Shown: in pieces, positions 38,416 to 48,000 of the stretch | How positions within the stretch are numbered: the first letter of the stretch is position 1 | Layout of the letters: each line of letters opens with the position of its first letter | Assembly: GCF_022343555.1 (NCBI RefSeq) | Contig: NZ_JAKQZH010000001.1 | Location: forward strand, 124,001-188,000 | Direction: 5' to 3' | Source: Marinobacter sp. C7 | GTDB taxonomy: Bacteria > Pseudomonadota > Gammaproteobacteria > Pseudomonadales > Oleiphilaceae | DNA: 64,000 nucleotides | Program-made: the position numbers and the translations under genes | The notes under the pieces: model-generated | Told to the model about the DNA's origin: nothing | Seen by the model: only the letters and a program-made list of their open reading frames with translations | The model's database searches: none

Positions 38416-41400
38416 ATGGAATCAAGAGAACGTCGTAGAAGTCCCCGCCAACCGATCAAGCTGGCAGCCCAGATCGATCTGGGAGGTGGTGAATCCTGGC
38501 CTTGCCAGATCGCGGACTTTTGTGCAGAAGGTCTGTTTGTCCGTTATTCCGCTGACACCTCCAGAAAGCTGGACCAACTCTTCGCCCGGGGCGCAAAGCC
38601 CGAGCTGATCGTGCGTTTCCGTGGTGCCGAAGGGCACCGGGCTCACGAACTGCATGTCAGTATCGTGCGCCGTATCGACGGTGCCATGGGTGTGAACTTC
38701 ACCCGCTCGAATCCCGACGCGTTGGACGCCATGCTTGCCCAGTGCGGCAGCTCCCGTCACCAGGAACGTTCCTCACTGCATGCCCCGAATGACCGCATCC
38801 AGTTTGTCCTGCACCAGTGCGCGAAGGCCGTGACCCAATTCATTGAGCCCCTGATGGATGCCTGCTTTGTCCAGATGGTTGCCGGCCTGAAGCAGGCGGC
38901 CCAGAAGGCCGCCAACGACCAGCTCGCAAACGAGTTCATGGATTCCACGGGGCAGATCCAGGCCCGGCAGCGGGTCATCTGGCACCATATGTCGCGTAAC
39001 CTGGAGTCTCCCCTGAAACCGGCTCCCAAAGGCTTTCCGGGGTCGGAGCTCTCCATCGTCGACAAGGGCGAGTTCGAGGACTGGCTGACCATCCGGGTGA
39101 TGGTGACCAAGGCGGATACCCAGTACCGGGGTGACCTGTTGCAGCTGAAGCTGCGCCTGGACAAGCTCGCGATTGCCAATGCCACCGGCCATCACAATCC
39201 GCTCGGGCCGGCACTGGTGTGCGAAGCCTTTCACGCCGGCCTCAGCCAGCTGAAGCTGTCCCGGGAAGTGGAGAAAGTGTGCCTGAAAGTGTTCGAGCAG
39301 ACGGTGCTGCAACAGCTGGGGCCCCTGTATAAGGAGCTCAACAACATTCTCATCCGTCATGGTGTGTTGCCGGACCTGGATCTGAGCAAGTACCTCAGTG
39401 AGAAAACCGTCCGGAAAGCCACGCCCGAAAAAACGAAGCAGCCCGAGCCGGTTCCCGAAGGCCCGAAGCCGGCCCCCTCCCGGGTAGAGCCGATCCGTAA
39501 AGCGACTACCGGACGCGCCAGCGCTTCTGTCGGGCGCGCGGGTCAGGAATTTCGCGGCTACGCACAGGCCGCCCAGACCGCCTTCGCCACGGTACGCAAT
39601 CTGATTTCCACCCTGTCTGCTAGCCGGATCGCGAGCGGCGACGGGGAGCCCATGCCCTTTCCACCCAATGCCCAGCCGTTATCAGCGGGTGAGCTCCAGC
39701 GCGAGTTGCAGCAGCTTCAGCTACAGGAGCGGGAGCCAGTGGCGGCGGATGTGCCCCTGAAACAGCGTGTGATCGAGAGGGTAAGGGAGTGCGGCGATCA
39801 CCGCCTGGACGAAGAGCAGGAGGAAACGGTGGACGTGGTCGACCGCTTCTTCCGCAGCGTGGTGGAAAGCCCCAAGCTCAGCGACTATGCCCAGAACCGG
39901 ATACGCCAGCTGGAGGTTCCGGTCCTCAAGGTGGTCATGCGTGATCCGGCTTTTTTCGACGATCAGGACAGCCCGGTACGCGGCGTCATGAACCGCCTGG
40001 CCCAGCTTGGCGTGAAAGGCGGCCGGGTGAATCCGGTGGTGCAGCGCAAGGTTGATGAGCTGATCCAGCGGATCAACACGGACTTTGAGCAGGACACCGG
40101 TGTCTTCGAACAGACCGTCCAGGAGCTGGATGTCCTGATTGATCGCCAGAACCTGGTATACCGCCGCAATGTAGAACGGGTTACTGCCGCCGCCGAGGGG
40201 GCCCAGAAGGTGGCGGAGTCCAAGAAGGCGGTGGCCGAGGTGCTCAACCAGCGGGTGGCAGGCCGCAAGGTGCCGAAAGCGGTTCTCAGCCTGCTTGATG
40301 GTGGCTGGCGGGATCTGCTGTCGTTGACCTGGATCCGGCAGGGTCCGGACAGTCAGCTCTGGCACGACTACCTGTCCGTGGTCGATTCGCTGCTGGCCTT
40401 CGGCGACGATCCGGGCAGCAGCATCAATCTCCCGGAATTGCTTCGGATGATCCAGGATGGTCTCGCCTCGATATCCAGCAATCACATGCCCTCTTCCCAG
40501 ATCCGTAACGAACTCAAGCAGTTCCTGGTGCGCCGGCCCGATCAGCGGCCGGAGATGGTGGAGGTGCCGCCGGCCCGCACCGACGCGGATGAGCAACGGG
40601 AAGTCTCCGACCGTGAGCAGCGCAGTCTCCAGCGCTGGATCAACCGTGCCCAGCAGCTGCGCACCGGGGACTGGTTGAGGGACCAGGAAAATCCGGACAA
40701 GCCCCAGTATATCCGACTGGTCTGGGTTGCCCGTGGGTTCAGTCGCTTCGTGTTTGTGAACCACCAGGGTATGCGGGTGGTGGAGCTGGAGCTGGAGGCT
40801 CTGGCCCGGCAGATGCGCAAGGGTATCATCGTGCCGGATAACCAGTACGAGCGCCCACTGGTGGATGAGAGCATCGATCGCATGGTGCGGAAGGTTTATG
40901 ACCAGCTGTCCTGGGCCTCCACGCACGACGAGCTGACCGGCCTCCTGGGGCGTCGGGAATTCGAACGCATGCTGGATCAGCAGCTGGCCCGTCGAGAAGA
41001 CGAGCGGGCACTGGTGCGGCTGGATCTCCGACGCTTCCGGATTCTCAACGATACGGCCGGTTACCAGGCCGGAGACGATGCCCTGAAACAGGTGGCGGAT
41101 CTTCTTTGCAGCCATGTGGGTGACGGGATGCCTGTAGCGCGCCTGGCGGGCAACGAATTTGCGATGCTGGTGCCCGGCGAGGATGCCGGGGAAATTGCCG
41201 GTAGCCTGATCCAGGCGATCGAGTCAGCCGAATTCAGCTTCAACGGGCGCAGTTACCGTTTGTCCGCCAGTGTCGGTATCGTGCCGGCATTGCCGGGTCT
41301 GGTGAACGCCGAACGCTGGTTGCGGGCTTCGGAGCAGGCGCTGGCCAAAGCCAAGCAGCAGGGGCATGGCCAGGTGGTGGAATACGTGCCGGATGCCAAT

Positions 41401-42171
41401 GACCAGGCGCGTCAGGAACAGATTGCCGCCAAGGTCGCCAGCCTTGGAGACCTGAACGAGGAGCGCATGCTGCTCCGCTGCCAGAAGATCATCCCGTTGC
41501 ACGGCCGCACTTCCATGTCGCCCCAGTACGAGATCCTGATCAGCATGTACGACGATGCCGGGAACCTGATCACGGGACGGGATTTTGTCCGGATGGCCGA
41601 ACGCTACGACCGCATGCAGGCGGTGGATCGCTGGGTGGTCGGACGGATGCTCGATTGGCTCAGGGAGCGTCAGCCGGATCCCCGTCATCTGGGGGGCGTC
41701 TGTATCAACCTGTCCGGCTTCAGTCTGAATGACCAGACTCTTCTGGAGTTCATCTACGAGAAGCTGAGCAAAAAGGATGCGCCAATAGAACGGATCTGGT
41801 TTGAACTCACGGAAGCATCGGCCATCAACGATATCGAGTCGGTGGCAGAGTTCATTCGCGAGATGAAGGAGCTGGGCTGCCGGTTCTGCCTGGGTAATTT
41901 CGGCAGTGGTCCCAGTTCGTTCAATTTCATGCGCTCACTGCCGGTGGACCTGATCAAGATCGACAGCGCTTTCACCAGCCAGCTCACCACCAGCGAGATG
42001 GACCGGGCGATGGTCAGATCCATGGTGGAGATGGCCCATTACATGAAACGGGAGGTCATTGCCTCAAAGGTTGAATCCCGCGAGGTTCTGGATATGCTGA
42101 GGCAGTTGGGCGTGGATTACGCCCAGGGATTCGTGGTGGAGAAACCCCGATCCCTCGACAGCCTTCTGTAA
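38416..42171 (+). CDS. PilZ-DUF1631-GGDEF(like)-EAL(like) c-di-GMP signalling protein
   Basis: A 1251-residue soluble protein. A PilZ domain (about 1-115) has the RERRRSPRQP basic motif and DFCAEG. A long helical DUF1631 region follows (about 130-830). A GGDEF-like domain (about 840-1000) reads STHDELTGLLGRREF, but the signature is LAGNEF. The final EAL-like domain (about 1010-1245) has YEILISMYD in place of EAL and GNFGSG in place of DDFGSG. Both catalytic sites look dead, so it is more likely a c-di-GMP receptor or scaffold. I chose the ATG giving MESRERRR at 38416; two upstream in-frame ATGs exist at 38332 and 38389. prkB follows by 19 bases. Confidence 0.9.
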   Translation: MESRERRRSPRQPIKLAAQIDLGGGESWPCQIADFCAEGLFVRYSADTSRKLDQLFARGAKPELIVRFRGAEGHRAHELHVSIVRRIDGAMGVNFTRSNPDALDAMLAQCGSSRHQERSSLHAPNDRIQFVLHQCAKAVTQFIEPLMDACFVQMVAGLKQAAQKAANDQLANEFMDSTGQIQARQRVIWHHMSRNLESPLKPAPKGFPGSELSIVDKGEFEDWLTIRVMVTKADTQYRGDLLQLKLRLDKLAIANATGHHNPLGPALVCEAFHAGLSQLKLSREVEKVCLKVFEQTVLQQLGPLYKELNNILIRHGVLPDLDLSKYLSEKTVRKATPEKTKQPEPVPEGPKPAPSRVEPIRKATTGRASASVGRAGQEFRGYAQAAQTAFATVRNLISTLSASRIASGDGEPMPFPPNAQPLSAGELQRELQQLQLQEREPVAADVPLKQRVIERVRECGDHRLDEEQEETVDVVDRFFRSVVESPKLSDYAQNRIRQLEVPVLKVVMRDPAFFDDQDSPVRGVMNRLAQLGVKGGRVNPVVQRKVDELIQRINTDFEQDTGVFEQTVQELDVLIDRQNLVYRRNVERVTAAAEGAQKVAESKKAVAEVLNQRVAGRKVPKAVLSLLDGGWRDLLSLTWIRQGPDSQLWHDYLSVVDSLLAFGDDPGSSINLPELLRMIQDGLASISSNHMPSSQIRNELKQFLVRRPDQRPEMVEVPPARTDADEQREVSDREQRSLQRWINRAQQLRTGDWLRDQENPDKPQYIRLVWVARGFSRFVFVNHQGMRVVELELEALARQMRKGIIVPDNQYERPLVDESIDRMVRKVYDQLSWASTHDELTGLLGRREFERMLDQQLARREDERALVRLDLRRFRILNDTAGYQAGDDALKQVADLLCSHVGDGMPVARLAGNEFAMLVPGEDAGEIAGSLIQAIESAEFSFNGRSYRLSASVGIVPALPGLVNAERWLRASEQALAKAKQQGHGQVVEYVPDANDQARQEQIAAKVASLGDLNEERMLLRCQKIIPLHGRTSMSPQYEILISMYDDAGNLITGRDFVRMAERYDRMQAVDRWVVGRMLDWLRERQPDPRHLGGVCINLSGFSLNDQTLLEFIYEKLSKKDAPIERIWFELTEASAINDIESVAEFIREMKELGCRFCLGNFGSGPSSFNFMRSLPVDLIKIDSAFTSQLTTSEMDRAMVRSMVEMAHYMKREVIASKVESREVLDMLRQLGVDYAQGFVVEKPRSLDSLL

Positions 42172-42190
42172 ACCGGGACAGGCGGAGTGC

Positions 42191-43057
42191 ATGTCAAAGC
42201 GTCATCCGATTATTGCCGTGACCGGCTCCAGTGGTGCGGGCACCACGACAACCGGGCAGATCTTCAGTCGCATGTTCGCCAGTGAGGGGCTGCGCGCCGC
42301 CATGGTCAGCGGGGACAGCTTCCACCGCTATAACCGGGAGCAGATGGCCCGACTGGCCGCCAAGGGGCAGTTTGGCGAGCGCAACCACTTTGCGCTGGCG
42401 GCCAACCACATCGACAAGCTTGAGGCCCTGTTCTACGACTATGGCCATACCGGTAATGGCCGCTACCGACAATATGTCCATGACGAGGATCACGCCCTGA
42501 TCAGCGCCGGGCACAAGGCGGGTACCTTCACACCCTGGGGGCCGCTGCCGGCAGATACCGATCTGTTGTTCTACGAGGGCTTGCACGGTGGGGTGGTGAG
42601 CGATACCTACAACATCGCCCAGTACGTGGATCTGTTGATCGGGGTCGTTCCCATCGTGAACCTGGAGTGGATCCAGAAGATCCATCGGGATACCCACAAG
42701 CGCGGCTACAGCCAGGAAGCCGTCGTCCAGACGATCGTCAACCGCATGGACGACTACGTCCACGATATCGTGCCGCAGTTCTCCCATACCCACATCAACT
42801 TCCAGCGGGTGCCACTGGTGGACACCTCCAACCCGTTCGTGGTCCGGGATGTACCCACCGAGGACGAGAGCATGGTGGTGATCCGGTTCCGGGACCCTTC
42901 GGAAGTGAAGTTCACCCAGATGTTGCAACTGATCTCCGGCAGTACCGTGTCGCGCCACGATACCCTGGTGGTTCCGGGCCCCAAAATGGCGCTGGCGATG
43001 GACCTGGTGTTGCGCCCCATGGTCCAGCGCCTGATGAGTCGAAGGACCTACGCCTGA
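42191..43057 (+). CDS. prkB: Phosphoribulokinase-like kinase PrkB
   Basis: A 288-residue P-loop kinase of the PrkB group found in heterotrophic gammaproteobacteria. The Walker A is TGSSGAGTTTT (about 12-22). VSGDSFHRYNREQM, FYEGLHGGVV and the two basic segments KIHRDTHKRGYSQE and RVPLVDTSNPF follow. It resembles class I phosphoribulokinases, but no RuBisCO gene is present here, and the true substrate of PrkB proteins is not settled. In E. coli prkB lies near crp and yhfA (an OsmC-like gene); here the same three genes lie within 5 kb. Confidence 0.9.
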   Translation: MSKRHPIIAVTGSSGAGTTTTGQIFSRMFASEGLRAAMVSGDSFHRYNREQMARLAAKGQFGERNHFALAANHIDKLEALFYDYGHTGNGRYRQYVHDEDHALISAGHKAGTFTPWGPLPADTDLLFYEGLHGGVVSDTYNIAQYVDLLIGVVPIVNLEWIQKIHRDTHKRGYSQEAVVQTIVNRMDDYVHDIVPQFSHTHINFQRVPLVDTSNPFVVRDVPTEDESMVVIRFRDPSEVKFTQMLQLISGSTVSRHDTLVVPGPKMALAMDLVLRPMVQRLMSRRTYA

Positions 43058-43061
43058 ACCA

Positions 43062-43907
43062 TCACGCGGTTAACCGGCCGTCCCGGTAGTCCCGAAGCGC
43101 CTGTTCAATTTCCTCACGGGTGTTCATCACGAACGGACCATACTGGACTACCGGTTCACCGATAGGCTTACCGGCGATCAGTAGCAGGCGGGCGCCGGCC
43201 GTTCCGGTAGTAACGGTAATACGGTCACCCTGGCCAAGAATGCTGGCGGTACTGGACCTGAGTGCCGTTTCACCGAGCCGGGCTTCACCCTGATACAGAT
43301 ACAGCATGGCGTTGTGGCTCTCCGGCACCGGCAGACTGACGCGACCGTCGGAACCCAGCTGGATATCGGCATAAATGGGCTGGGTGCTGCGATCGGCAAC
43401 CGCGCCCCGATGGAGGGCCCCGTCAACAGTGATCGTGCCGGCGATCAGTTTGATGCGGCCGCCGTCCAAGGCGATCTCCGGAATGTCTTCCGGCTGGATG
43501 TCACGGTAGCCGGCGGCGGTCATCTTTTCCGCAGCGGGCAGGTTCAGCCATAGCTGGAAGCCGCGCATGACCCCTTCTTCCTGTTGGGGCATCTCCGAGT
43601 GGATGATGCCACGGCCTGCGGTCATCCACTGGACCCCGCCGTTGCGGAGATCACCCCGGTTACCCAGATGATCCTCGTGAAGCATGTGTCCCTCGATCAT
43701 GTAGGTGACGGTCTCGAAACCCCGGTGGGGATGGGACGGGAAGCCGGCAATGTAGTCGGCGGCGTCGGCCGAACCGAACTCATCCAGCATCAGGAAGGGG
43801 TCCAGACGCACCGAAGGGTGCTGTCCAAGGGAGCGCTTGATGCGGACTCCGGCGCCGTCGGATGTCTCGGCACCGGGAATGACCTGTGCCACGTTGCGTT
43901 CTGTCAT
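43062..43907 (-). CDS. Pirin-family bicupin protein
   Basis: A 281-residue pirin. The N-terminal cupin holds the metal ligands in SHPHRGFETVTYMIEG, then HEDHLGN and GIIHSEM, matching the four-ligand pirin site. A second cupin and the pirin C-terminal domain (about 170-270) follow. Some bacterial pirins oxidise quercetin (YhhW), others interact with metabolic enzymes. The 3' end lies five bases from prkB (convergent). azoR follows downstream on the same strand, so pirin-azoR may be one transcript with a redox or detoxification theme. Confidence 0.92.
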   Translation of the reverse strand: MTERNVAQVIPGAETSDGAGVRIKRSLGQHPSVRLDPFLMLDEFGSADAADYIAGFPSHPHRGFETVTYMIEGHMLHEDHLGNRGDLRNGGVQWMTAGRGIIHSEMPQQEEGVMRGFQLWLNLPAAEKMTAAGYRDIQPEDIPEIALDGGRIKLIAGTITVDGALHRGAVADRSTQPIYADIQLGSDGRVSLPVPESHNAMLYLYQGEARLGETALRSSTASILGQGDRITVTTGTAGARLLLIAGKPIGEPVVQYGPFVMNTREEIEQALRDYRDGRLTA

Positions 43908-43945
43908 GACTGACCTCCTGCCAAAAGGATCCGGGAACCGCCGGT

Positions 43946-44548
43946 TCAGGCGGTCAGGGTTTCAATGCTGCGGTCGGCTTGCTGCAGGGCGGCTTCTTTC
44001 TGCTCTTCGCCCATGTTCAGGCCCTCGGCGTAGACGAAATGCACGTCCTTCAGACCCAGTAGACCCAGGAACGACTTGAGGTACGGCGTCTGCGAGTCAT
44101 TCGGGGTGCCGGCATACATGCCGCCACGCGCTGCCAGGACATAAACCGGCCGGTCTTCCAGCAACCCCACGGGACCATTTTCAGTGTAGCGGAAGGTTAC
44201 ACCGGCCCGTGCGATATGATCGAAGTACGCCTTCAGGGGTGACGGGATACCGAAGTTGTACATGGGCACACCCATGACAATGATGTCTGCATCTGCAATT
44301 TCCTGGATCAGCGAATCTGAATAAGCCACTACCTGTTGCTGGTTGTGGTCGCGATGGTCGGGGTTGCTCAGGAACGCGCCAAAGCGGTCGGCGTCCAGGT
44401 GTGGCACCGGTTCGGCGGCCAGATCACGGTGCGTGATGCGGGTTGGCCCATGGCTCTGGTGAAGCTGCTCCAGCGTCCGGTTGACCAGCTGGGAGGACTG
44501 TCCGTCCTGCCCGAAAATGCTTGCGGTAATAACGAGAATGTTCTTCAT
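43946..44548 (-). CDS. azoR: FMN-dependent NADH-azoreductase
   Basis: A 200-residue flavodoxin-fold quinone/azo reductase. MKNILVITASIF is followed by QSSQLVNRTLEQL (FMN phosphate loop), then GVPMYNFGIPSPLKAYFDHIARAGVTFRYT, the diagnostic AzoR stretch with the Tyr-Asn-Phe FMN contact. RGGMYAG is the second isoalloxazine loop. I chose the ATG at 44548; a TTG two codons upstream is less likely. It reduces quinones and azo compounds by two-electron transfer. Confidence 0.92.
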   Translation of the reverse strand: MKNILVITASIFGQDGQSSQLVNRTLEQLHQSHGPTRITHRDLAAEPVPHLDADRFGAFLSNPDHRDHNQQQVVAYSDSLIQEIADADIIVMGVPMYNFGIPSPLKAYFDHIARAGVTFRYTENGPVGLLEDRPVYVLAARGGMYAGTPNDSQTPYLKSFLGLLGLKDVHFVYAEGLNMGEEQKEAALQQADRSIETLTA

Positions 44549-44657
44549 GTTCAAGGCCTCTGCGGGAACTCAATGGGTATGAGGCTATTGAACTGCGAGG
44601 GGGAAAAAGATGAAATCGGAGAATCTTGCAGGCTTTATTCAGAATATTTGATGGAGT

Positions 44658-44692
44658 GTCCGGCGCGCCCCGCGGGGCGCGCCAGGCCGGAC
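44658..44692. repeat. GC-rich nested palindrome after speD
   Basis: A 22-base perfect palindrome at 44662-44683 (GGCGCGCCCC and its complement) is enclosed by GTCCGG (44658-44663) and CCGGAC (44687-44692). It lies just after the speD stop (44703, minus strand). There is no T-run, so it is a possible Rho-independent-like hairpin or mRNA 3' end stabiliser. Confidence 0.55.
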
Positions 44693-44702
44693 CGAGGGCC
44701 GG

Positions 44703-45494
44703 CTATTCCACATTCCGGGAGTAGAAAATTTCCAGCATCTCGCGACGCAGCCGATCCTCGATTGACTGGGCTTCTTCCGGGTCCAGATCGCTGGCATTGA
44801 CGCCGAACACATAGTTATCCAGCTTGAAGTTCTTCAGCATCATCTTGGTGTGGAACAGGTTTTCCTGGTACACGTTCACATCGATCATCTGATACGCATT
44901 CTGGGTATCCTCTGTCAGATAGTTCTGGATCGAGTTGATGTCGTGATCGATGTAATGCTTGGTGCCGTCCACGTCCCGGGTGAAGCCGCGTACGCGGTAA
45001 TCCACGGTCACCACGTCGGAGTCGAAGCTGTGAATCAGGTAGTTCAGTACCTTCAGCGGCGAGATCAGGCCACAGGTGGAGACGTCGATGTCTGCCCGGA
45101 AGGTGCTGACGCCATCGTGGGGATGACTCTCCGGATAGGTGTGAACGGTGACGTGGCTCTTGTCGAGATGCGCAACGATGGTATCCGGCAGCGGACCCGG
45201 AGATTCCTCGTTGTTGGCTTCGCCGTCGGTCAGTTCATGCTCGGCGATGAGCATGGTCACGGACGCCCCGTGGGGTTCGTAATCCTGTCGGGCGATGTTG
45301 AGGACGTTGGCGCCGATGATCTTGACCACGTCGGTCAGAATCTGGGTCAGTCGCTCGGCGTTGTACATCTCATCGATGTAATCGATGTAGGCTTCGCGTT
45401 GCTCTTCGGTCTGCGCGTAACAGATGTCGTAGATGTTGAAGCTCAGTGATTTGGTCAGGTTGTTGAAACCGTGCAGTTGGAGTTTGGTTTCCAT
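44703..45494 (-). CDS. speD: S-adenosylmethionine decarboxylase proenzyme (E. coli type)
   Basis: A 263-residue SpeD, the class that autocleaves to give a pyruvoyl group for spermidine synthesis. The cleavage site is Lys112-Ser113 in [16 protein letters not shown], where Ser113 becomes the pyruvoyl residue. [32 protein letters not shown] and [13 protein letters not shown] are hallmark segments of the large class I proenzymes. GGAGGGGC eight bases upstream supports the ATG. The order crp-osmC-like-speD matches Pseudomonas vfr-PA0653-speD. No speE is adjacent. Confidence 0.96.
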   Translation of the reverse strand: METKLQLHGFNNLTKSLSFNIYDICYAQTEEQREAYIDYIDEMYNAERLTQILTDVVKIIGANVLNIARQDYEPHGASVTMLIAEHELTDGEANNEESPGPLPDTIVAHLDKSHVTVHTYPESHPHDGVSTFRADIDVSTCGLISPLKVLNYLIHSFDSDVVTVDYRVRGFTRDVDGTKHYIDHDINSIQNYLTEDTQNAYQMIDVNVYQENLFHTKMMLKNFKLDNYVFGVNASDLDPEEAQSIEDRLRREMLEIFYSRNVE

Positions 45495-45713
45495 GCTCAG
45501 CCCCTCCGGACATTGGAGATGAATGACTGCAGGGCTCTACCTTGGGGTTAGCCCTGCCGAGGCCGCCACCGACTACTGACCAGGTTTGTATACCTTTTGC
45601 GCAGACCGGCGGAGAAGGCGCGTATTATGCACACCGCAAGTGACGTTGAATAGTATTTGCAATGACATTTTAGCATTCGTAGTTTCCGTCGGTTCCGGAC
45701 TGCCGGTGAGGCT

Positions 45714-46136
45714 CTATTCGGCCTCCCGGATCTCGTGGCTGTGCGTGATCTCAACCCCGGCACTTTCCAGCATGATGGAGGCAGAGCAGTACTTCTCCGC
45801 CGACAGGCTTACGGCCCGTTGTACCTGCTTTTCCTTGAGGTTGTGCCCGGTAACCACGAAATGCAGGTGGATTCGGGTAAACACTGCCGGCACGGCGTCG
45901 GCGCGTTCCGCTTCCAGTTCAGCGTGGCAGGCCGTCACGTCCTGGCGGCTCTTCCTGAGTATGCTCATCACATCAAAGGAGGAGCATCCGCCGAGACCCA
46001 TCAGCAACAACTCCATGGGGCGGGGACCCAGATTCTGGCCGCCATGATCCGGCGGTCCGTCAATCTGCACGCTGTGGCCGGTACCACTGGTGGCCCTGAA
46101 ACTGGCATTGCCGGTCCAGTCGACGGTTGCTTTCAT
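45714..46136 (-). CDS. OsmC/YhfA-family protein
   Basis: A 140-residue OsmC-like protein. The reactive Cys is in LLMGLGGCSSFDVMSILRK; the second conserved Cys region (TACHAELEAERA) is present but the exact peroxidase Cys spacing is YhfA-like. The C-terminal half (VQRAVSLSAEKYCSASIML) completes the alpha/beta fold. Family members reduce organic peroxides with thiols, but the YhfA branch is poorly characterised. It lies 220 bases upstream of speD and is divergent from crp, as in Pseudomonas and E. coli. Confidence 0.9.
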   Translation of the reverse strand: MKATVDWTGNASFRATSGTGHSVQIDGPPDHGGQNLGPRPMELLLMGLGGCSSFDVMSILRKSRQDVTACHAELEAERADAVPAVFTRIHLHFVVTGHNLKEKQVQRAVSLSAEKYCSASIMLESAGVEITHSHEIREAE

Positions 46137-46370
46137 ATCGTGAGGGTCTCCGTTGGTCAGAACAAGGGATAATGAGGCCGGATGCTAGCACAGTCAGAGT
46201 CCCCGGGCAGCTGCCGAAAACGGTATCGAGATCAAGGTGTGCGCTCTTTCCGGTTGCCCGGCATTGGCCTTCTTGTTATAAGTTGGCGTGTTTTTGAAGA
46301 AAAAGTAACGAACCCGCAGGGAAAGCCGGGTGAATAATAACCATCGGGACCCGCCAGTATCTGAGGAGGC

Positions 46371-47024
46371 ATGACTCGCACTATGGCTACCATCGTCAAG
46401 CCGGTTGAGCAGAAAACCAAGCACCTGGACTATTTCCTGTCCCAGTGCCACCGCCGGCGTTACCCCGCCAAGAGCACCATTATCTACGCTGGTGACAAGA
46501 GTGATTCCCTGTTCTACATCGTCAAGGGTTCCGTCACCGTCATTATCGAGGATGACGATGGCCGTGAGATGATCATGGCCTACCTGAATGCCGGTGACTT
46601 TTTCGGCGAAATGGGCCTCTTCGACAACATGGACTCCCGCAGCGCCTGGGTGAAAGCCAAGACCGAGTGCGAGGTGGCCGAGATCAGCTACACCAAGTTC
46701 CGGGAAATCGCCCAGCAGGATCCCCGGGTGCTGTACTTCATTGGCGAGCAGATGGCCTCCCGCCTGCGGCAGACGACCCGCAAGGTGGGTGATCTGGCGT
46801 TTCTTGATGTTACCGGACGCGTGGCCCGGACCCTTCTGGACCTGTGCAAGGAGCCGGATGCCATGACCCATCCCGACGGTATGCAGATCAAGATTACCCG
46901 TCAGGAAATCGGCCGCATCGTCGGTTGCTCCCGGGAGATGGTGGGCCGGGTGCTGAAGACCCTGGAAGACCAGGGACTGGTGCGGGTCAAGGGCAAGACC
47001 ATGGTGGTCTACGGTACCCGTTAA
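46371..47024 (+). CDS. crp: cAMP receptor protein, Crp/Vfr
   Basis: A 217-residue CRP/FNR-family activator very close to Pseudomonas Vfr. The cAMP pocket contains GEMGLFDN and [17 protein letters not shown]. The dimer helix has [27 protein letters not shown] sequence (about 130-150). The HTH reads [21 protein letters not shown] (about 172-192). The start is uncertain: AGGAGG ends one base before the ATG at 46371 and 13 bases before the ATG at 46383. It should regulate carbon use and surface behaviour. trpC, adjacent to vfr in Pseudomonas, is 15 kb away here. Confidence 0.94.
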   Translation: MTRTMATIVKPVEQKTKHLDYFLSQCHRRRYPAKSTIIYAGDKSDSLFYIVKGSVTVIIEDDDGREMIMAYLNAGDFFGEMGLFDNMDSRSAWVKAKTECEVAEISYTKFREIAQQDPRVLYFIGEQMASRLRQTTRKVGDLAFLDVTGRVARTLLDLCKEPDAMTHPDGMQIKITRQEIGRIVGCSREMVGRVLKTLEDQGLVRVKGKTMVVYGTR

Positions 47025-47902
47025 GCCCCGCGAACCCCTGCGAATTCCCTGATTGCGTCCGCCACCAGGCCGGGCGCAGTCAGTGGCGCCCAATGCGGCG
47101 CGTCCACCTCCCTTCGGGTCAGCTTGCCTGTCCAGCGGGCCTGGCCATCAAACAGTTGTGCTCCCACGTAGTTGTCGCCTTTGGGGATGATGAGCTGGAC
47201 CGGACACTGCGCGTATCGCGCTGCCGGTCGCAGCAGGCGGGGCAGGAAGTTGGCACGGTAGAGCTTGACGCCGAACCTCCCGTCTCCTTTCTGAAGCTCG
47301 CTGAAACGGGCATCGGCAACACCCTCGTATCTCTTCAGGATACCCGGCCAGAGCCGGTCCAGCCCCAGCCGCCAGAGCGTTTCGGGCAAGACGGGCACCT
47401 GGAACAGAAAAACGTACCAGGAGCTGGCCAGTTGCCGGAATACCCTGGCCGTGCCGCCGCCGCGCAGGTCTGTGGCCTGTTCCCTCAGCCAGTAACCCAC
47501 GTGATCCAGACAGGGGCCCGAGATGGAGGAGTACGAAAGAATCCGCCCTTGAAGAGGGCCCGCTGCCACGGATTCCCAGCTCTGGATCGAGCCCCAGTCG
47601 TGGGCCGCGAGGTGGAAGGCCCGCTCTGGCAACAGCTGATCGACCACGGCCTCCAGGTCACCGGCCAGGTCACTGAGCCGGTAGTCCCGCGTCCAGCGGG
47701 GTTTGTCGGAGAGGCCGGCCCCCCGGACATCGTAGCGCACCAGGTAAAAATCGCGGGCCAGTTCGGCAACGACCCGGTCCCAGACATGGAGGTTGTCCGG
47801 GTAGCCATGGACGAGCACAAGGGGTTCGTTTTCAGGGTTGCCGTCAGTGACAGCGTGGAGCGTGATCTTGCCACTGCGCACGCGATGATTGACCCGGTTC
47901 AT
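47021..47902 (-). CDS. Alpha/beta hydrolase, epoxide hydrolase/dehalogenase-like (Asp nucleophile)
   Basis: A 293-residue alpha/beta hydrolase. The oxyanion motif is VHGYPDN, and the nucleophile elbow reads [11 protein letters not shown], where Asp replaces the usual Ser. This is the pattern of epoxide hydrolases and haloalkane dehalogenases. A cap region (about 125-220) with many aromatic residues follows. The catalytic His is likely in the final third ([13 protein letters not shown]). I chose the ATG at 47902, with ACAGGAG eight bases upstream, over an in-frame start 27 codons earlier. It overlaps the crp stop by four bases (convergent). Substrate is unknown. Confidence 0.83.
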   Translation of the reverse strand: MNRVNHRVRSGKITLHAVTDGNPENEPLVLVHGYPDNLHVWDRVVAELARDFYLVRYDVRGAGLSDKPRWTRDYRLSDLAGDLEAVVDQLLPERAFHLAAHDWGSIQSWESVAAGPLQGRILSYSSISGPCLDHVGYWLREQATDLRGGGTARVFRQLASSWYVFLFQVPVLPETLWRLGLDRLWPGILKRYEGVADARFSELQKGDGRFGVKLYRANFLPRLLRPAARYAQCPVQLIIPKGDNYVGAQLFDGQARWTGKLTRREVDAPHWAPLTAPGLVADAIREFAGVRGA

Positions 47903-48000
47903 GACGACTCCTGTCGGTGACGTTGGATGACTACGGACAGGGTAACCGTTGGTGCCGGGCCACGCTGCGGCCAAATGGGCCATCGGCCGGTCAGCCGGTG

